A program made the translations under genes and the position numbers. Source: Prevotella pallens ATCC 700821 (GTDB lineage Bacteria; Bacteroidota; Bacteroidia; Bacteroidales; Bacteroidaceae). Taken from it: a stretch of DNA of 41,761 bases. The notes beneath the pieces are model-generated. The model had not been told where the DNA came from. It was given only the letters and a program-made list of their open reading frames with translations, and did no database searches. The DNA lies in assembly GCF_000220255.1 (NCBI RefSeq), contig NZ_GL982513.1, positions 1,960,011-2,001,771 of the forward strand. Direction: 5' to 3'. Below are positions 26,076 through 35,297 of this stretch, piece by piece (position 1 is the first letter of the stretch; each line of letters starts with the position of its first letter).

Positions 26076-27761
26076 ATGTTCAGCAATAAAGAGAACGTAA
26101 ATATCCTAACAGCGTTGCTTGTTCAGCACAACATAACACAGGCGGTAGTTTGTCCTGGTTCGAGAAACTCGCCACTTGTACACAATCTTTGTGAATGCAA
26201 AGAGATAAAATGCTATCCCATAACCGATGAGCGTTCGGCAGCATTCTTTGCTTTAGGCGTTGCACAGGCAACTCACTCGCCCGTTGTAGTTTGCGTAACA
26301 TCAGGGTCGGCATTGCTGAATGTCGCACCAGCTGTAGCAGAAGCATACTATCAAAACTTACCATTAATAGTTATTTCAGCCGATCGCCCACAACAATGGA
26401 TAGGGCAATCGGACGGACAAACTATGCCACAGGTTAATGTGCTTGATCCGTTTGTGCGTAAAAGCATTCATCTTAACGAACCAAAAACAAAAGAAGAACA
26501 TTGGTATTGTAACCGTTTGGTGAATGAAGCACTTATAGAGTGTAAACGATTTGCATTTGCGCCAGTACACATCAACGTACCAATAAGCGAACCATTGTTT
26601 CACTATAATGTGGCAACACTGCCTAAAGAACGATGTATTTCTGCTACATCTGTCTGCAACGATTATACAGCCGTAAATAATGTAGTATCAATGGTGCAAC
26701 AAGCGCAGCGCCCACTGATAGTGATAGGACAGGAATCGTGGTGGGATATGACAGAGGTGAAAGTGGAATTAGCAAAACTACACCAACAAATAGTTGTAAT
26801 ACAAGACAAGCTTTCCAATGTTTCTGACACCACACCACAGTTCTTTGATGCAGCTATCGCTATTGTTAAAGACACAGAAGCATTACGTCCAGACCTTATT
26901 ATATATATAGGAGGCACGATAGTGAGTAAACGCTGCAAACAATTCTTACGAAGTTGCACACCAACACACTCTATATTAGTAGATGCTCGTGGCGATATTC
27001 GCGACACATTTATGAACCTTACCACTGTAGTGCAATGCCAAAGCGCTACATTCATTAGAATATTGGCAAACAGTTTAGAGAGTTTTGCTACTTCTAATTT
27101 TTATAACGATTGGCAACAGACACTTAAAAACGCAGCAACCGTTGCGCAATCATACACTCCTACTTATTCTCAAATGTTAGCAGTGAAGCGTTTCCACACG
27201 CTGTTGCAACAGAATAACTATGCCAAAACATTCGTTTACGGAAACAGTTCGGCAGTTCGCTTGGGCAATTTTTATTCGTCTAACTTCATATTCGTAAATC
27301 GTGGAGTGAACGGAATAGAGGGTACGCTCTCCACAGCAGTAGGTATAGCAGCAGCAAACAAAGATAAGCGAATCTTCTGTGTTATAGGAGATCTAAGCTT
27401 TTTTTACGACCAGAATGCTTTATGGAATAGTAATCTGGGAGAGAATTTATCTATCTTGTTGCTAAATAATAATGGTGGTAGCATCTTCCAACAGTTGTCT
27501 GGATTGGAGAAATCAGCACACCGATATGCAATAATGGGGGCGAGTGCAAGCGTTACTGCTGAAGGTATATGCCAAACACATAATATAAACTACCTTTCAG
27601 CAGTTAATTCAGATGAATTGGAAAGTGGTTTATCATCGTTCCTCAACATCAGAGACAATTCAGCATTATTGGAGATTTTCACCAAATCTGAAGACGATGC
27701 CAAGGCGTGGAACACTTTTTACAAGCTATTAGAACAGAACAATAAATTAAAACAATCATAA
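26076..27761 (+). CDS. menD: 2-succinyl-5-enolpyruvyl-6-hydroxy-3-cyclohexene-1-carboxylate synthase
   Basis: 561-aa thiamine-diphosphate enzyme that joins isochorismate and 2-oxoglutarate to form SEPHCHC. N-terminal [12 protein letters not shown] (about 19-30) and [12 protein letters not shown] (about 50, with the ThDP-activating Glu region), central NVPISEPL, and C-terminal ThDP/Mg motif [14 protein letters not shown] with NNNGGSIF (about 437-470) are all present. It starts 15 bp after menF and ends 1 bp before menB, so translation is probably coupled. Confidence 0.95.
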   Translation: MFSNKENVNILTALLVQHNITQAVVCPGSRNSPLVHNLCECKEIKCYPITDERSAAFFALGVAQATHSPVVVCVTSGSALLNVAPAVAEAYYQNLPLIVISADRPQQWIGQSDGQTMPQVNVLDPFVRKSIHLNEPKTKEEHWYCNRLVNEALIECKRFAFAPVHINVPISEPLFHYNVATLPKERCISATSVCNDYTAVNNVVSMVQQAQRPLIVIGQESWWDMTEVKVELAKLHQQIVVIQDKLSNVSDTTPQFFDAAIAIVKDTEALRPDLIIYIGGTIVSKRCKQFLRSCTPTHSILVDARGDIRDTFMNLTTVVQCQSATFIRILANSLESFATSNFYNDWQQTLKNAATVAQSYTPTYSQMLAVKRFHTLLQQNNYAKTFVYGNSSAVRLGNFYSSNFIFVNRGVNGIEGTLSTAVGIAAANKDKRIFCVIGDLSFFYDQNALWNSNLGENLSILLLNNNGGSIFQQLSGLEKSAHRYAIMGASASVTAEGICQTHNINYLSAVNSDELESGLSSFLNIRDNSALLEIFTKSEDDAKAWNTFYKLLEQNNKLKQS

Positions 27762-27762
27762 T

Positions 27763-28590
27763 ATGGCTAACAGAGAATGGAAAACCATTGAAGGTTTCAA
27801 CTTTAAAGAAATTCTTTTTGAGGAATATAATCACATTGCGAAGATAACAATCAACCGCCCACGCTATAGAAATGCGTTTACGCCGTTAACGGTTTGGGAA
27901 ATGTCGCAGGCATTTGCATATTGCCGTGAGGCTTTAAATATTCGTGTAGTGTTGCTTACGGGAGCAGGCGATAAAGCATTTTGTGCAGGTGGCGATATGC
28001 ATGTGAAAGGACGTGGAGGCTATGTTGGTGGCGACGGAGTTCCCAGACTAAATGTATTAGACGTACAAATGCAAATTCGCCGTTTGCCTAAGCCTGTCAT
28101 TGCGATGGTAAATGGCTTTGCTATCGGTGGCGGACACGTGCTCCACGTTATGTGCGACCTAAGTATTGCATCTGAGAATGCTGTCTTTGGGCAGACTGGT
28201 CCGAAAGTTGGCTCGTTCGATGCTGGCTTCGGCGCTTCCTACCTTGCACGCATAGTAGGACAAAAGAAGGCTCGTGAAATATGGTTCTTATGTCGTCAAT
28301 ATACTGCTGTTGAGGCTGAGCGTATGGGTTTGGTAAATAAGGTTGTTCCTTTCAGTAAACTCGAAGATGAGTGTGTAGAGTGGGCAGAAACTATGATGGA
28401 ACGTTCGCCATTGGCATTACGTATGATAAAAGCTGGACTGAATGCTGAATTAGATGGTCAGGCGGGTATTCAAGAACTTGCGGGCGATGCAACAATGCTA
28501 TACTACACAATGGACGAAGCACAAGAAGGCGGACGTGCTTTCTTAGAGAAACGTAAGCCAGACTTTGACAAATATCCTCAATTTCCATAA
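27763..28590 (+). CDS. menB: 1,4-dihydroxy-2-naphthoyl-CoA synthase
   Basis: 275-aa crotonase-family enzyme that closes the naphthoquinone ring from o-succinylbenzoyl-CoA. Motifs: RYRNAFTP (about 34), [12 protein letters not shown] (oxyanion hole, about 67), [16 protein letters not shown] (about 117) and [16 protein letters not shown] (about 141). The Gly in QTGPKVG is the form seen in type I MenB, which uses bicarbonate as base. Fifth position in the pathway cluster, directly after menD. Confidence 0.96.
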   Translation: MANREWKTIEGFNFKEILFEEYNHIAKITINRPRYRNAFTPLTVWEMSQAFAYCREALNIRVVLLTGAGDKAFCAGGDMHVKGRGGYVGGDGVPRLNVLDVQMQIRRLPKPVIAMVNGFAIGGGHVLHVMCDLSIASENAVFGQTGPKVGSFDAGFGASYLARIVGQKKAREIWFLCRQYTAVEAERMGLVNKVVPFSKLEDECVEWAETMMERSPLALRMIKAGLNAELDGQAGIQELAGDATMLYYTMDEAQEGGRAFLEKRKPDFDKYPQFP

Positions 28591-28595
28591 GTGGA

Positions 28596-29633
28596 ATGCG
28601 CAAAATAACGATTACTTCCAAGCTGTTACACTTTCTTCAGCCTGCAGAAACATCTCGTGGGGTGTACAATACACGTCTTAGTTTTTACTTAAAACTTACT
28701 TCTGACGAGCAACCTAACGTGGTGGGAGTGGGCGAATGTGCTACGTTGCCTGACCTTTCGTGCGATGCGATGCCACCAAACGAATATGAACGTAAGCTAA
28801 GAGCGTTTTGCGACGAGTACGAACGTACGGGAATAATTAATTATGAAGCTATGCGCCCCTACCCGTCTATGCTCTTCGGTATTGAAACTGCAGTGGCGCA
28901 ATTTAATGCTAAAGGCAGTTTAAACTTCTTTGGTACGCCCTTCGGACGTGGCGAGGACGGCATTCCGATCAATGGTCTGGTATGGATGGGGACGTTCAAT
29001 GAAATGTTTAATCGTATGGAAGAAAAGCTAAAGGCAGGCTACCATTGCGTTAAGCTCAAAATAGGAGCAATTGATTTTGAGCAGGAATTGCAACTGATAC
29101 AACACATTCGTGCTTCTTTCAGCCGTAATGATGTTGAGTTGAGAGTAGATGCTAATGGCGGTTTCACACCTAAAGAAGCTCTTTCACGCATAGAAGCGTT
29201 GGCACAATACGACATTCATTCCATTGAACAACCCATTAAGCAACACCAATGGACAGAAATGGCACGGCTTTGTGCTGAAACGCCTTTACCTATAGGGCTT
29301 GATGAAGAACTGATTGGTGTTAACGATAAGCAAAAGAAGATTGAGCTATTGGACACTATCCGCCCTCAATACATTGTTTTGAAACCGAGTTTGCACGGCG
29401 GAATGGCTGGAACGAAGGAATGGATACAACTTGCTCGTGCAAGACACATTGGCTCTTGGATTACTTCTGCTCTCGAAAGCAATGTAGGGCTTAATGCTAT
29501 TGCGCAACTAACAGCTCACATTTATGGCACAAACATACACCACGCGCAAGGTTTAGGAACTGGACAATTATTTGCCGACAACGTAAGAATGCCTTTAAAG
29601 GTAATTGACGATAAACTTTGGATAACGCAGTAA
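28596..29633 (+). CDS. menC: o-Succinylbenzoate synthase
   Basis: 345-aa enolase-superfamily enzyme that dehydrates SHCHC to o-succinylbenzoate. The acid/base Lys pair is in CVKLKIGAIDF (about 147), metal ligands are in LRVDANGGF (Asp, about 183), SIEQPI (Glu, about 210) and GLDEEL (about 235), and the opposing Lys is in VLKPSLHGG (about 263). It starts 5 bp after menB. Its C-terminal SALESNVGLNAIAQL is typical of the family. Confidence 0.93.
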   Translation: MRKITITSKLLHFLQPAETSRGVYNTRLSFYLKLTSDEQPNVVGVGECATLPDLSCDAMPPNEYERKLRAFCDEYERTGIINYEAMRPYPSMLFGIETAVAQFNAKGSLNFFGTPFGRGEDGIPINGLVWMGTFNEMFNRMEEKLKAGYHCVKLKIGAIDFEQELQLIQHIRASFSRNDVELRVDANGGFTPKEALSRIEALAQYDIHSIEQPIKQHQWTEMARLCAETPLPIGLDEELIGVNDKQKKIELLDTIRPQYIVLKPSLHGGMAGTKEWIQLARARHIGSWITSALESNVGLNAIAQLTAHIYGTNIHHAQGLGTGQLFADNVRMPLKVIDDKLWITQ

Positions 29634-29666
29634 CTGTATAATAGACTGTAAATATATATGTAAGAA

Positions 29667-29688
29667 AGGGCTGATAACAGCTCTTTTT
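29667..29688 (+). terminator. Attenuator-like hairpin between menC and menE
   Basis: AGGGCTG-ATAA-CAGCTCT followed by T5, in the only sizeable gap (70 bp) of the men cluster. It may reduce transcription into menE rather than end the operon, as no promoter for menE is evident between the two. Confidence 0.5.
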
Positions 29689-29703
29689 AACAAGAAAACA
29701 ACA

Positions 29704-30714
29704 ATGACTTTAGAACAGTTCCTTAGCGAATGGCACAGCAAAGACCCTACTTTGCTGGTCCATACGAGTGGTTCTACAGGACTACCAAAACCGTTGCGCG
29801 TCGAAAAGACACGTATGCTGAATTCTGCACACATCACTTGCAACTTTCTTAATTTACACCCTAACGATACAGCCTTACTATGTATGCCGCTCGATTACAT
29901 TGCTGGAAAGATGGTTGTGGTGCGTAGCATTGAGCGAAAATTGCAGCTGTTGAATGTGAAACCATCTGGACACCCCCTTTCTGATGCTTCTCTTGCTCAG
30001 CTATCAAATCCCGATACGCCCATTACATTTGCTGCAATGGTGCCTTTACAAGTGTTCAACACACTGCAAAACAGTAAGGAATGCGAGCGATTAAAGCGTA
30101 TTCGTCATTTAATAATAGGTGGCGGGAGTATAGATGATAATCTTTCAGCACAGCTAAAGAACTTTCCGAATGCGGTATGGAGCACATACGGTATGACAGA
30201 AACACTTTCGCACATTGCTCTTCGCCGTTTAAATGGAAACGAAAGAAGCGACTGGTATACGCCATTTGATAGTGTAAAGGTGTCGTTAAACAGCAATGGC
30301 TGTCTGGTAATAGATGCCCCTGCCGTTTGTGCACAACGCTTAGAAACAAATGATATAGCAGAATTGCGACAATCGGACGATGGAAAACGAACAGAGTTTC
30401 GCATACTGGGACGCAAAGATAATACCATCAATACGGGTGGGATAAAAGTACAGATGGAAGAGGTAGAAAAGGCATTGCATACTTATATAGTTACTCCATT
30501 TCTAATAACAAAACGAAAGAATAAGAAGTTTGGCGAGGAAATAGTTCTACTAACAGAGGCTAATGACTTAGAAGAGATACGTAAAGTTTGTATGAAAGTA
30601 TTGCCACGATATTGGCAACCTGCGCACTATCAGCACATAAATAGGCTACCAATAACCGAAACTGGTAAAATAGCACGTGCAAAAGCGCTACAAATGGTAG
30701 ATACTAACTTATAA
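29704..30714 (+). CDS. menE: o-Succinylbenzoate-CoA ligase
   Basis: 336-aa adenylate-forming enzyme that activates o-succinylbenzoate to its CoA ester. LVHTSGSTGLPKPLRV (P-loop, about 19-34), YGMTETLSH (about 162), LGRKDNTINTGGIKVQMEEVE (about 240, adenylate Asp/Arg region) and the C-terminal ITETGKIAR with the adenylating Lys (about 320) are intact. It is shorter than proteobacterial MenE (about 450 aa) because the N-terminal subdomain is reduced. Last gene of the cluster; its stop codon falls in the first bases of repeat element copy 3. Confidence 0.93.
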   Translation: MTLEQFLSEWHSKDPTLLVHTSGSTGLPKPLRVEKTRMLNSAHITCNFLNLHPNDTALLCMPLDYIAGKMVVVRSIERKLQLLNVKPSGHPLSDASLAQLSNPDTPITFAAMVPLQVFNTLQNSKECERLKRIRHLIIGGGSIDDNLSAQLKNFPNAVWSTYGMTETLSHIALRRLNGNERSDWYTPFDSVKVSLNSNGCLVIDAPAVCAQRLETNDIAELRQSDDGKRTEFRILGRKDNTINTGGIKVQMEEVEKALHTYIVTPFLITKRKNKKFGEEIVLLTEANDLEEIRKVCMKVLPRYWQPAHYQHINRLPITETGKIARAKALQMVDTNL

Positions 30715-30893
30715 AGGTTGTAGTTTTCTATGATATCTAAAACGATCGTCTCAGATATCTGTCACGATCGTCTCAGACATCTGAGACAAACGTTACAGAT
30801 ATCTGAAACAAGAGTAAATGTAACAGACTGACTTTTATGGATATAAGAAACACTCAATTTGATTACTGTATAAACAGTAGTCGCAGCTTATAA
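30711..30893 (+). repeat. Four-box 22-bp-period element, copy 3 (183 bp)
   Basis: Left flank ATAAAGGTTGTAGTTTTCTA starts 1 bp before the menE TAA. Boxes start at 30731 (TGATATCT), 30753 (AGATATCT), 30775 (AGACATCT) and 30797 (AGATATCT); spacers are AAAACGATCGTCTC, GTCACGATCGTCTC and GAGACAAACGTTAC. The right flank (CACTCAAT ... TAAACAGTAGT ... GCTTATAA) matches copy 4 closely and ends at the same distance, 89 bp from the last box. Confidence 0.92.
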
Positions 30894-31096
30894 TTCCCTC
30901 GTCTATATTCTACTGAACCATTACAACTATAGCAGTATTGCCTAACTTATTGGGCACCGCTACAGAATATGATGAGCACAGAAGAACATTTTGCAACAAT
31001 AAACAATTATAAGTTTACCCTATAAACTATAGGCTAGCCCTATTATATAAAAAGTAAGAAAAGCATCTATCTATTAGAGCTTTTGTCATTATTCCA
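30715..31096. other. Convergent intergenic region menE / lptD
   Basis: Most of this gap is repeat element copy 3. The remaining 200 bp contain a small CCTATA/TATAGG hairpin (31019-31033) and a weak terminator for lptD. No gene seen. Confidence 0.55.
31051..31084 (-). terminator. Possible lptD terminator
   Basis: On the minus strand AAAAGC (31084-31079) pairs with GCTTTT (31064-31059), followed by CTTACTTTTT. The stem is only 6 bp, so support is modest. Confidence 0.4.
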
Positions 31097-33934
31097 TTAA
31101 TACCACTGAACAGCCTGTGTAATTCCACTACGCTTGTCGTATTTAAGAGCATCGGTAAGTGTTGATGCATTACAACGGAAAGTGAAATTATACGATGTAT
31201 AAGGCGCTAACACGATAGAAGCACTCATATTGAAACAATGCAAATCGCGCGACAAACTAGCCGTAGTCATACTAATAGCGTGGTTGTCAAAGTCGTAACC
31301 GCTTGAGAAGTTTATATTCCAGCCATCACTAATGCGTATATTCCCACTAACATTCAGTGTTTGCGAGAATTTATAAGGATAGCGCATTCGCTTTTTATTA
31401 AACGTACCTTGTTGGTTTTCACGCATTGTTATACCATAACCAAATGTTAAAGACCATGGCATATTAAAGCGCATATAGCCGTCAGCATCGGTTTCGGCAA
31501 TACTCCCTCCTGTCTTTTGCGCTGCATGTTTACCCTTCTCCATCGTGTCGTCCATATTCGACTCTATGTTAGGATCTGGACCTTCGTCATCATCTTTCTG
31601 CTTATCGCCAGACTTTGCTTTGCCACCACCAAACCATTTCTTTATCTTATCTGGGGTAAGCGTAAACGAGAAGTTTTGCGACATACCTTGGAAACGTGGT
31701 AACCTACCATATCCCCATTCGGTATGATTGCCAACAAACGGTTTGCCATTCGCATCTAACTCGTAAGCGTATGTGGCAAATTGAGCATTCATAGAGAAAG
31801 TATAGTTCTTCCACCATTTCAAACGAAGGCGCACACTAAGGTCGCTCCATCTATGCCAATCGGTTGCAGCGTTATACGACATAGATGCTCCAAGCTCATC
31901 AATGATACTAAGCTTCTTATAACCAGTGGAATCCTTATCGCTACGGATTTTCATTTCTATGTTATTACTAACGTCCCAAGTTATCATTTCAGTCTTCGTC
32001 TTTCCAGGCACACCATACATTGCTTCTTGAAATGGTGAATAGTCAACAAGCTTTACATTACCACTTGCATCAGTATATTGGTAGCTGGCATAGTATCCGT
32101 AGCGTGGTGCCCCGAAGTTAGGCGAATACGATAATGTTATTTGTGGCGTAATAACGTGGCGTATTGCTTGTATTTTATTACCAAATATCTTTTTGTTCGG
32201 AATCCAAAATCCATATAGCTTCGTACTGGCTGCAAGATTTAGCGACCAGTTATATATGTTATAGAAACCAGCTATAGTATCGCGTTTCTCTTGTGAATGC
32301 ACATTATCCCAACTGCGCATAATCTTATTAGTATACATGCGGTCAGTGAAATTGAACGAAGGATTAAGATTGATATAGTTGAACAATGTAAAATTAGCTT
32401 GTATAGGGATATTGTGCTGAAAGCCATGCTTCCATTCTTTGGCAAAGTTAGCTCTCAGAATACGGTCTTCCTTACCAGCAATGGAGTTAGATAACTGACC
32501 AGTGTAGCTCATTGCTATTTTCTCATACCAACGCTCCTTGCCCATCGCTTTCTTGCGTTTAAATGGATAGAGGCGACTCAAACTAATATTAAGGTCGGGT
32601 AAGGTTAAATTAATGGTAGAGTCGCGCATACTTTGCGATAGGTTTACAGTAGTACTAATAGAAAGTCCAATATTAGGGAACTGTCGCGACCAGCTAACAG
32701 ATGAAGTACGTGTAGACTGGCTCAACGTCTGCGGATTATACATACTGTTCAGGTTGTTGCGTTCGTAACTTGACGATGCAAAGTTCACGCTGGCAGCCAA
32801 TGTACTGTTTGGGTTTGCTTTTGGGTCTTGCTGATGGTTCCATTGCAACTTAAAACTTCGTTCAGAAATATAGTCAGGCAATCCTTTATCGCCAGTTTTA
32901 GTATTCTGATAACTAAAGAGGAAAGACCCTGAATATTTATAGCGTTTACGGTAATTGCTTGCAGCACTCACGCCCCACGAGCCACGTGTGTATATTTCGC
33001 CTAAGAGTTTCAAATCCCATTTATCGCTGATGGCAAAATAATATCCACCATCACGAAGGTAGAAACCACGGTCGTTCTCCTCGCCATAGCTTGGCATAAT
33101 GAAACCACTAGAATACTTCTTGGAGAATGGAAAAAAGCCGTAAGGTATTGCTAAAGGTAACGGAACATCGGCAACCACAAGATAGGCTGGTCCGAAAACA
33201 ACGTCTTTACCAGGACGAACCTTTGCACGCGAAAGAGCTATGTAGAAATCTGGGTGCGGCTTATCGCATGTTGTATAGCGACCGTGCTGAATATAAACAA
33301 CGCCAGAAGAGTCGCGTTTGGCTCGCTCGCCAGTTAAGAAGCCATCGTCTTGAGCTGTGTACACTCCTTTTATCATTCCACGCTTCGACTTAATGTTAAA
33401 TGCCATTGAGTCGCTAGTATATTCTTGACCACTAAGTGTAAACTCTGGCTTTCCTTTTATACCACCTTCTGCTGTAGAGTCAGTAGTTCCATTGGCTCGC
33501 ACAAGATTACTATCTAAGTTCATAGAAACATTGTCGCTGCTAAGTTTCATATTCTGATAGTTCATCTTTGCAGAGCCATACAGATGCGCTACACGTGTCT
33601 TTGCATCGTAAACGAGTGAATCGTCTGCCGAATATGTTACAGGAGCTTCTATTCCATTCGATTTCGATTTCATTATACTATCAACACGAATAGAATCGTC
33701 TATAGCTTTATTGTGCTTATAAATGGCGAGTTGCAACGAGTCCATTTGTGTGGTATCAATCGTTGTCTGCACTGTGTCTGCACTTTTTTGCAATGGTTTT
33801 AGGCGTTTAGCACCTGTTACATTGCTTTCGCTAACAGCATTAATAAAAGGTAAGAGAAGAGAAGATACGACAGAAGATGCCATTGCGAATGCTATGACAA
33901 ACGTAAAAATGAATATGAGTATCTTTGCTTTCAT
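31097..33934 (-). CDS. lptD: LPS-assembly protein LptD (outer-membrane translocon)
   Basis: 945-aa outer-membrane protein. A hydrophobic N-terminal segment (residues 4-33) acts as signal. An OstA/LptA-like periplasmic domain follows at about 95-215 (DDSLVYDAKTRVAHLYGSAK; MNLDSNLVRANG), then a large beta-barrel with many alternating aromatic strands to the C terminus, which ends in Trp-Tyr. This architecture fits LptD, which inserts lipopolysaccharide in the outer leaflet. Bacteroidetes forms are divergent and were long annotated as hypothetical. A low-complexity acidic/basic loop (KKWFGGGKAKSGDKQKDDDEG, about 775) lies between late strands. It follows the HD-domain gene by 102 bp on the same strand. 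Confidence 0.85.
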   Translation of the reverse strand: MKAKILIFIFTFVIAFAMASSVVSSLLLPFINAVSESNVTGAKRLKPLQKSADTVQTTIDTTQMDSLQLAIYKHNKAIDDSIRVDSIMKSKSNGIEAPVTYSADDSLVYDAKTRVAHLYGSAKMNYQNMKLSSDNVSMNLDSNLVRANGTTDSTAEGGIKGKPEFTLSGQEYTSDSMAFNIKSKRGMIKGVYTAQDDGFLTGERAKRDSSGVVYIQHGRYTTCDKPHPDFYIALSRAKVRPGKDVVFGPAYLVVADVPLPLAIPYGFFPFSKKYSSGFIMPSYGEENDRGFYLRDGGYYFAISDKWDLKLLGEIYTRGSWGVSAASNYRKRYKYSGSFLFSYQNTKTGDKGLPDYISERSFKLQWNHQQDPKANPNSTLAASVNFASSSYERNNLNSMYNPQTLSQSTRTSSVSWSRQFPNIGLSISTTVNLSQSMRDSTINLTLPDLNISLSRLYPFKRKKAMGKERWYEKIAMSYTGQLSNSIAGKEDRILRANFAKEWKHGFQHNIPIQANFTLFNYINLNPSFNFTDRMYTNKIMRSWDNVHSQEKRDTIAGFYNIYNWSLNLAASTKLYGFWIPNKKIFGNKIQAIRHVITPQITLSYSPNFGAPRYGYYASYQYTDASGNVKLVDYSPFQEAMYGVPGKTKTEMITWDVSNNIEMKIRSDKDSTGYKKLSIIDELGASMSYNAATDWHRWSDLSVRLRLKWWKNYTFSMNAQFATYAYELDANGKPFVGNHTEWGYGRLPRFQGMSQNFSFTLTPDKIKKWFGGGKAKSGDKQKDDDEGPDPNIESNMDDTMEKGKHAAQKTGGSIAETDADGYMRFNMPWSLTFGYGITMRENQQGTFNKKRMRYPYKFSQTLNVSGNIRISDGWNINFSSGYDFDNHAISMTTASLSRDLHCFNMSASIVLAPYTSYNFTFRCNASTLTDALKYDKRSGITQAVQWY

Positions 33935-34036
33935 TACCTAATTGCGTACAAAATTACGCAAATAATAGAATAAATAGTGGCTATTTCTTTATTTTAACTT
34001 TTTATGGGTTCAACCTCAATCGACCATTAGGAACGC

Positions 34037-34576
34037 TTAGGACTCAAAGCAATGATGCCAAGCTGTAAACCGTTCTACCCCATCGCTGCCAAACTTCTCC
34101 AAACTCTTTACAGCTTGTTCGAATGTCTTTTCTACATCTAAATGGGTTTTGGAAAAGAACTTGTCGGCATAGCAAATCAGCTTTTCTTCTTCCGTTTCGG
34201 GCAGAAAGTCTTGCGGAGGCAAGGGTATCCCCTGCTCTACTATCTCTTTTTGGGTAAGTCCTGCACCTGTATGGCGTTCGCAGACACGTGCGTGGCGTGG
34301 GTAGCCCTCGCGCCTTAACAGTTCAGCACCTATGCGTCCATGGCACACATAAGGTTCTTCGCCAAAGCACTGAATGCTCGGAGCATTGCACTTGAATATG
34401 CCTATGTCGTGCAGCATAGCCGCTTCTTCCACAAACTGCCTATCGAGTTGCAATTCAGGGTGTAGGTCTACAAGTGCCAATGCCTTGTCGGCAACACTCC
34501 GACTGTGTACCAACAATATCTTTTTAAGTTCGTTTTCTTCGGGATAATACTTATCTATGATGGCTTGATAGTTCAT
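34037..34576 (-). CDS. HD-domain phosphohydrolase-like protein
   Basis: 179-aa cytoplasmic protein of the HD superfamily. Visible metal-binding pattern: HSRSVADKA (His24 region), MLHDIGIF (His-Asp, about 54), CHGRIGAELLRREG (about 78) and CERHTGAG (about 100). Such proteins hydrolyse nucleotide or other phosphoesters; the substrate here is unknown. Its start codon overlaps the stop of the upstream helical-protein gene by 4 bp (ATGA), indicating coupled translation, and lptD follows. Confidence 0.85.
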   Translation of the reverse strand: MNYQAIIDKYYPEENELKKILLVHSRSVADKALALVDLHPELQLDRQFVEEAAMLHDIGIFKCNAPSIQCFGEEPYVCHGRIGAELLRREGYPRHARVCERHTGAGLTQKEIVEQGIPLPPQDFLPETEEEKLICYADKFFSKTHLDVEKTFEQAVKSLEKFGSDGVERFTAWHHCFES

Positions 34577-35121
34577 TCTGATTTATGTTTTTTCTTGCTC
34601 TTTGCTATCGCTTGCAATACTTTTGTCCGTGCACACTTCAGTCCTGGCGACAAGGGCACACCGTCGTAAGAATGCAATATCGCTTCCAACTCTTGCAAAA
34701 GCTCTGGGAAAAACCTGCATTGCTGGAAAGACAGATAGATGCTGAGCGACTTTATGCCTACTGTTTGGGCAGAACTTGTAATGTTATCAAGACAGAAATC
34801 GAGGAAAGGAGTTGCTATTTCCTCTTCCGAAAAGGGCTGTCTTAAAATAATCGTAAGCAACAAACGCAGTTTCGTAGCATTGGAAGTGCGCATTGCTTCT
34901 GTCATAATGAGTTGTTTTCTGCTATTCAGCTGTTCCCGTCCCGCTTTGTTAAAATGGCTCATTATCCAAGCTACATTCTCTGCAACTCTCGCTTCTTCAT
35001 CGTATAAGAGTTGGAAGAACTCGCCAAATTCACGGTCGTCGAAAGAAGACTGAGCCATAGATGCAAAGTGTTTGACCTCTTCTCCGTATATTCTTTCTGC
35101 TAACCGACTACGTAAATCCAT
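34573..35121 (-). CDS. Conserved-looking helical protein of unknown function
   Basis: 182-aa protein, nearly all predicted alpha-helix, with paired amphipathic helices that resemble HEAT-type repeats (EEARVAENVAWIMSHFNKAG; TKLRLLLTIILRQPF) and a basic tail (AKSKKKHKSE). I do not recognise its family. The frame is open to 35229 with a GTG, but those 36 codons read through the terminator hairpin of the upstream gene and have unusual composition, so I take the ATG at 35121 (MDLRSRLAERIYGEE). It is translationally coupled to the HD-domain protein, so a joint role is likely. Confidence 0.7.
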   Translation of the reverse strand: MDLRSRLAERIYGEEVKHFASMAQSSFDDREFGEFFQLLYDEEARVAENVAWIMSHFNKAGREQLNSRKQLIMTEAMRTSNATKLRLLLTIILRQPFSEEEIATPFLDFCLDNITSSAQTVGIKSLSIYLSFQQCRFFPELLQELEAILHSYDGVPLSPGLKCARTKVLQAIAKSKKKHKSE

Positions 35122-35207
35122 ACTCTTAAAACAACAATGGCATAAAACTTGGCTTCCAATAAACTTGTATTCGTTCCTGTCTACAATGCTATTTCCCTGC
35201 TCGTATA

Positions 35208-35272
35208 AAAAGAAAAACGATTCATTCACAGAACATGAAAGCGTTTAAGTCTTATAATTTGTGAATGAATCG
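35208..35272 (-). terminator. Terminator of the carboxyltransferase gene
   Basis: CGATTCATTCACA (35218-35230) and TGTGAATGAATCG (35260-35272) form a perfect 13-bp stem with a 29-nt loop; on the minus strand it is followed by TTTTTCTTTTTAT. It starts 26 bp after the stop codon. Confidence 0.75.
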
Positions 35273-35297
35273 TAGTTATCTTATTTAACTAAAGTCC

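Noticed and set aside
35122..35229. N-terminal extension of the helical protein from a GTG start
   Set aside because: These codons read through the terminator of the upstream gene, and the first ATG (35121) gives a more natural N terminus.
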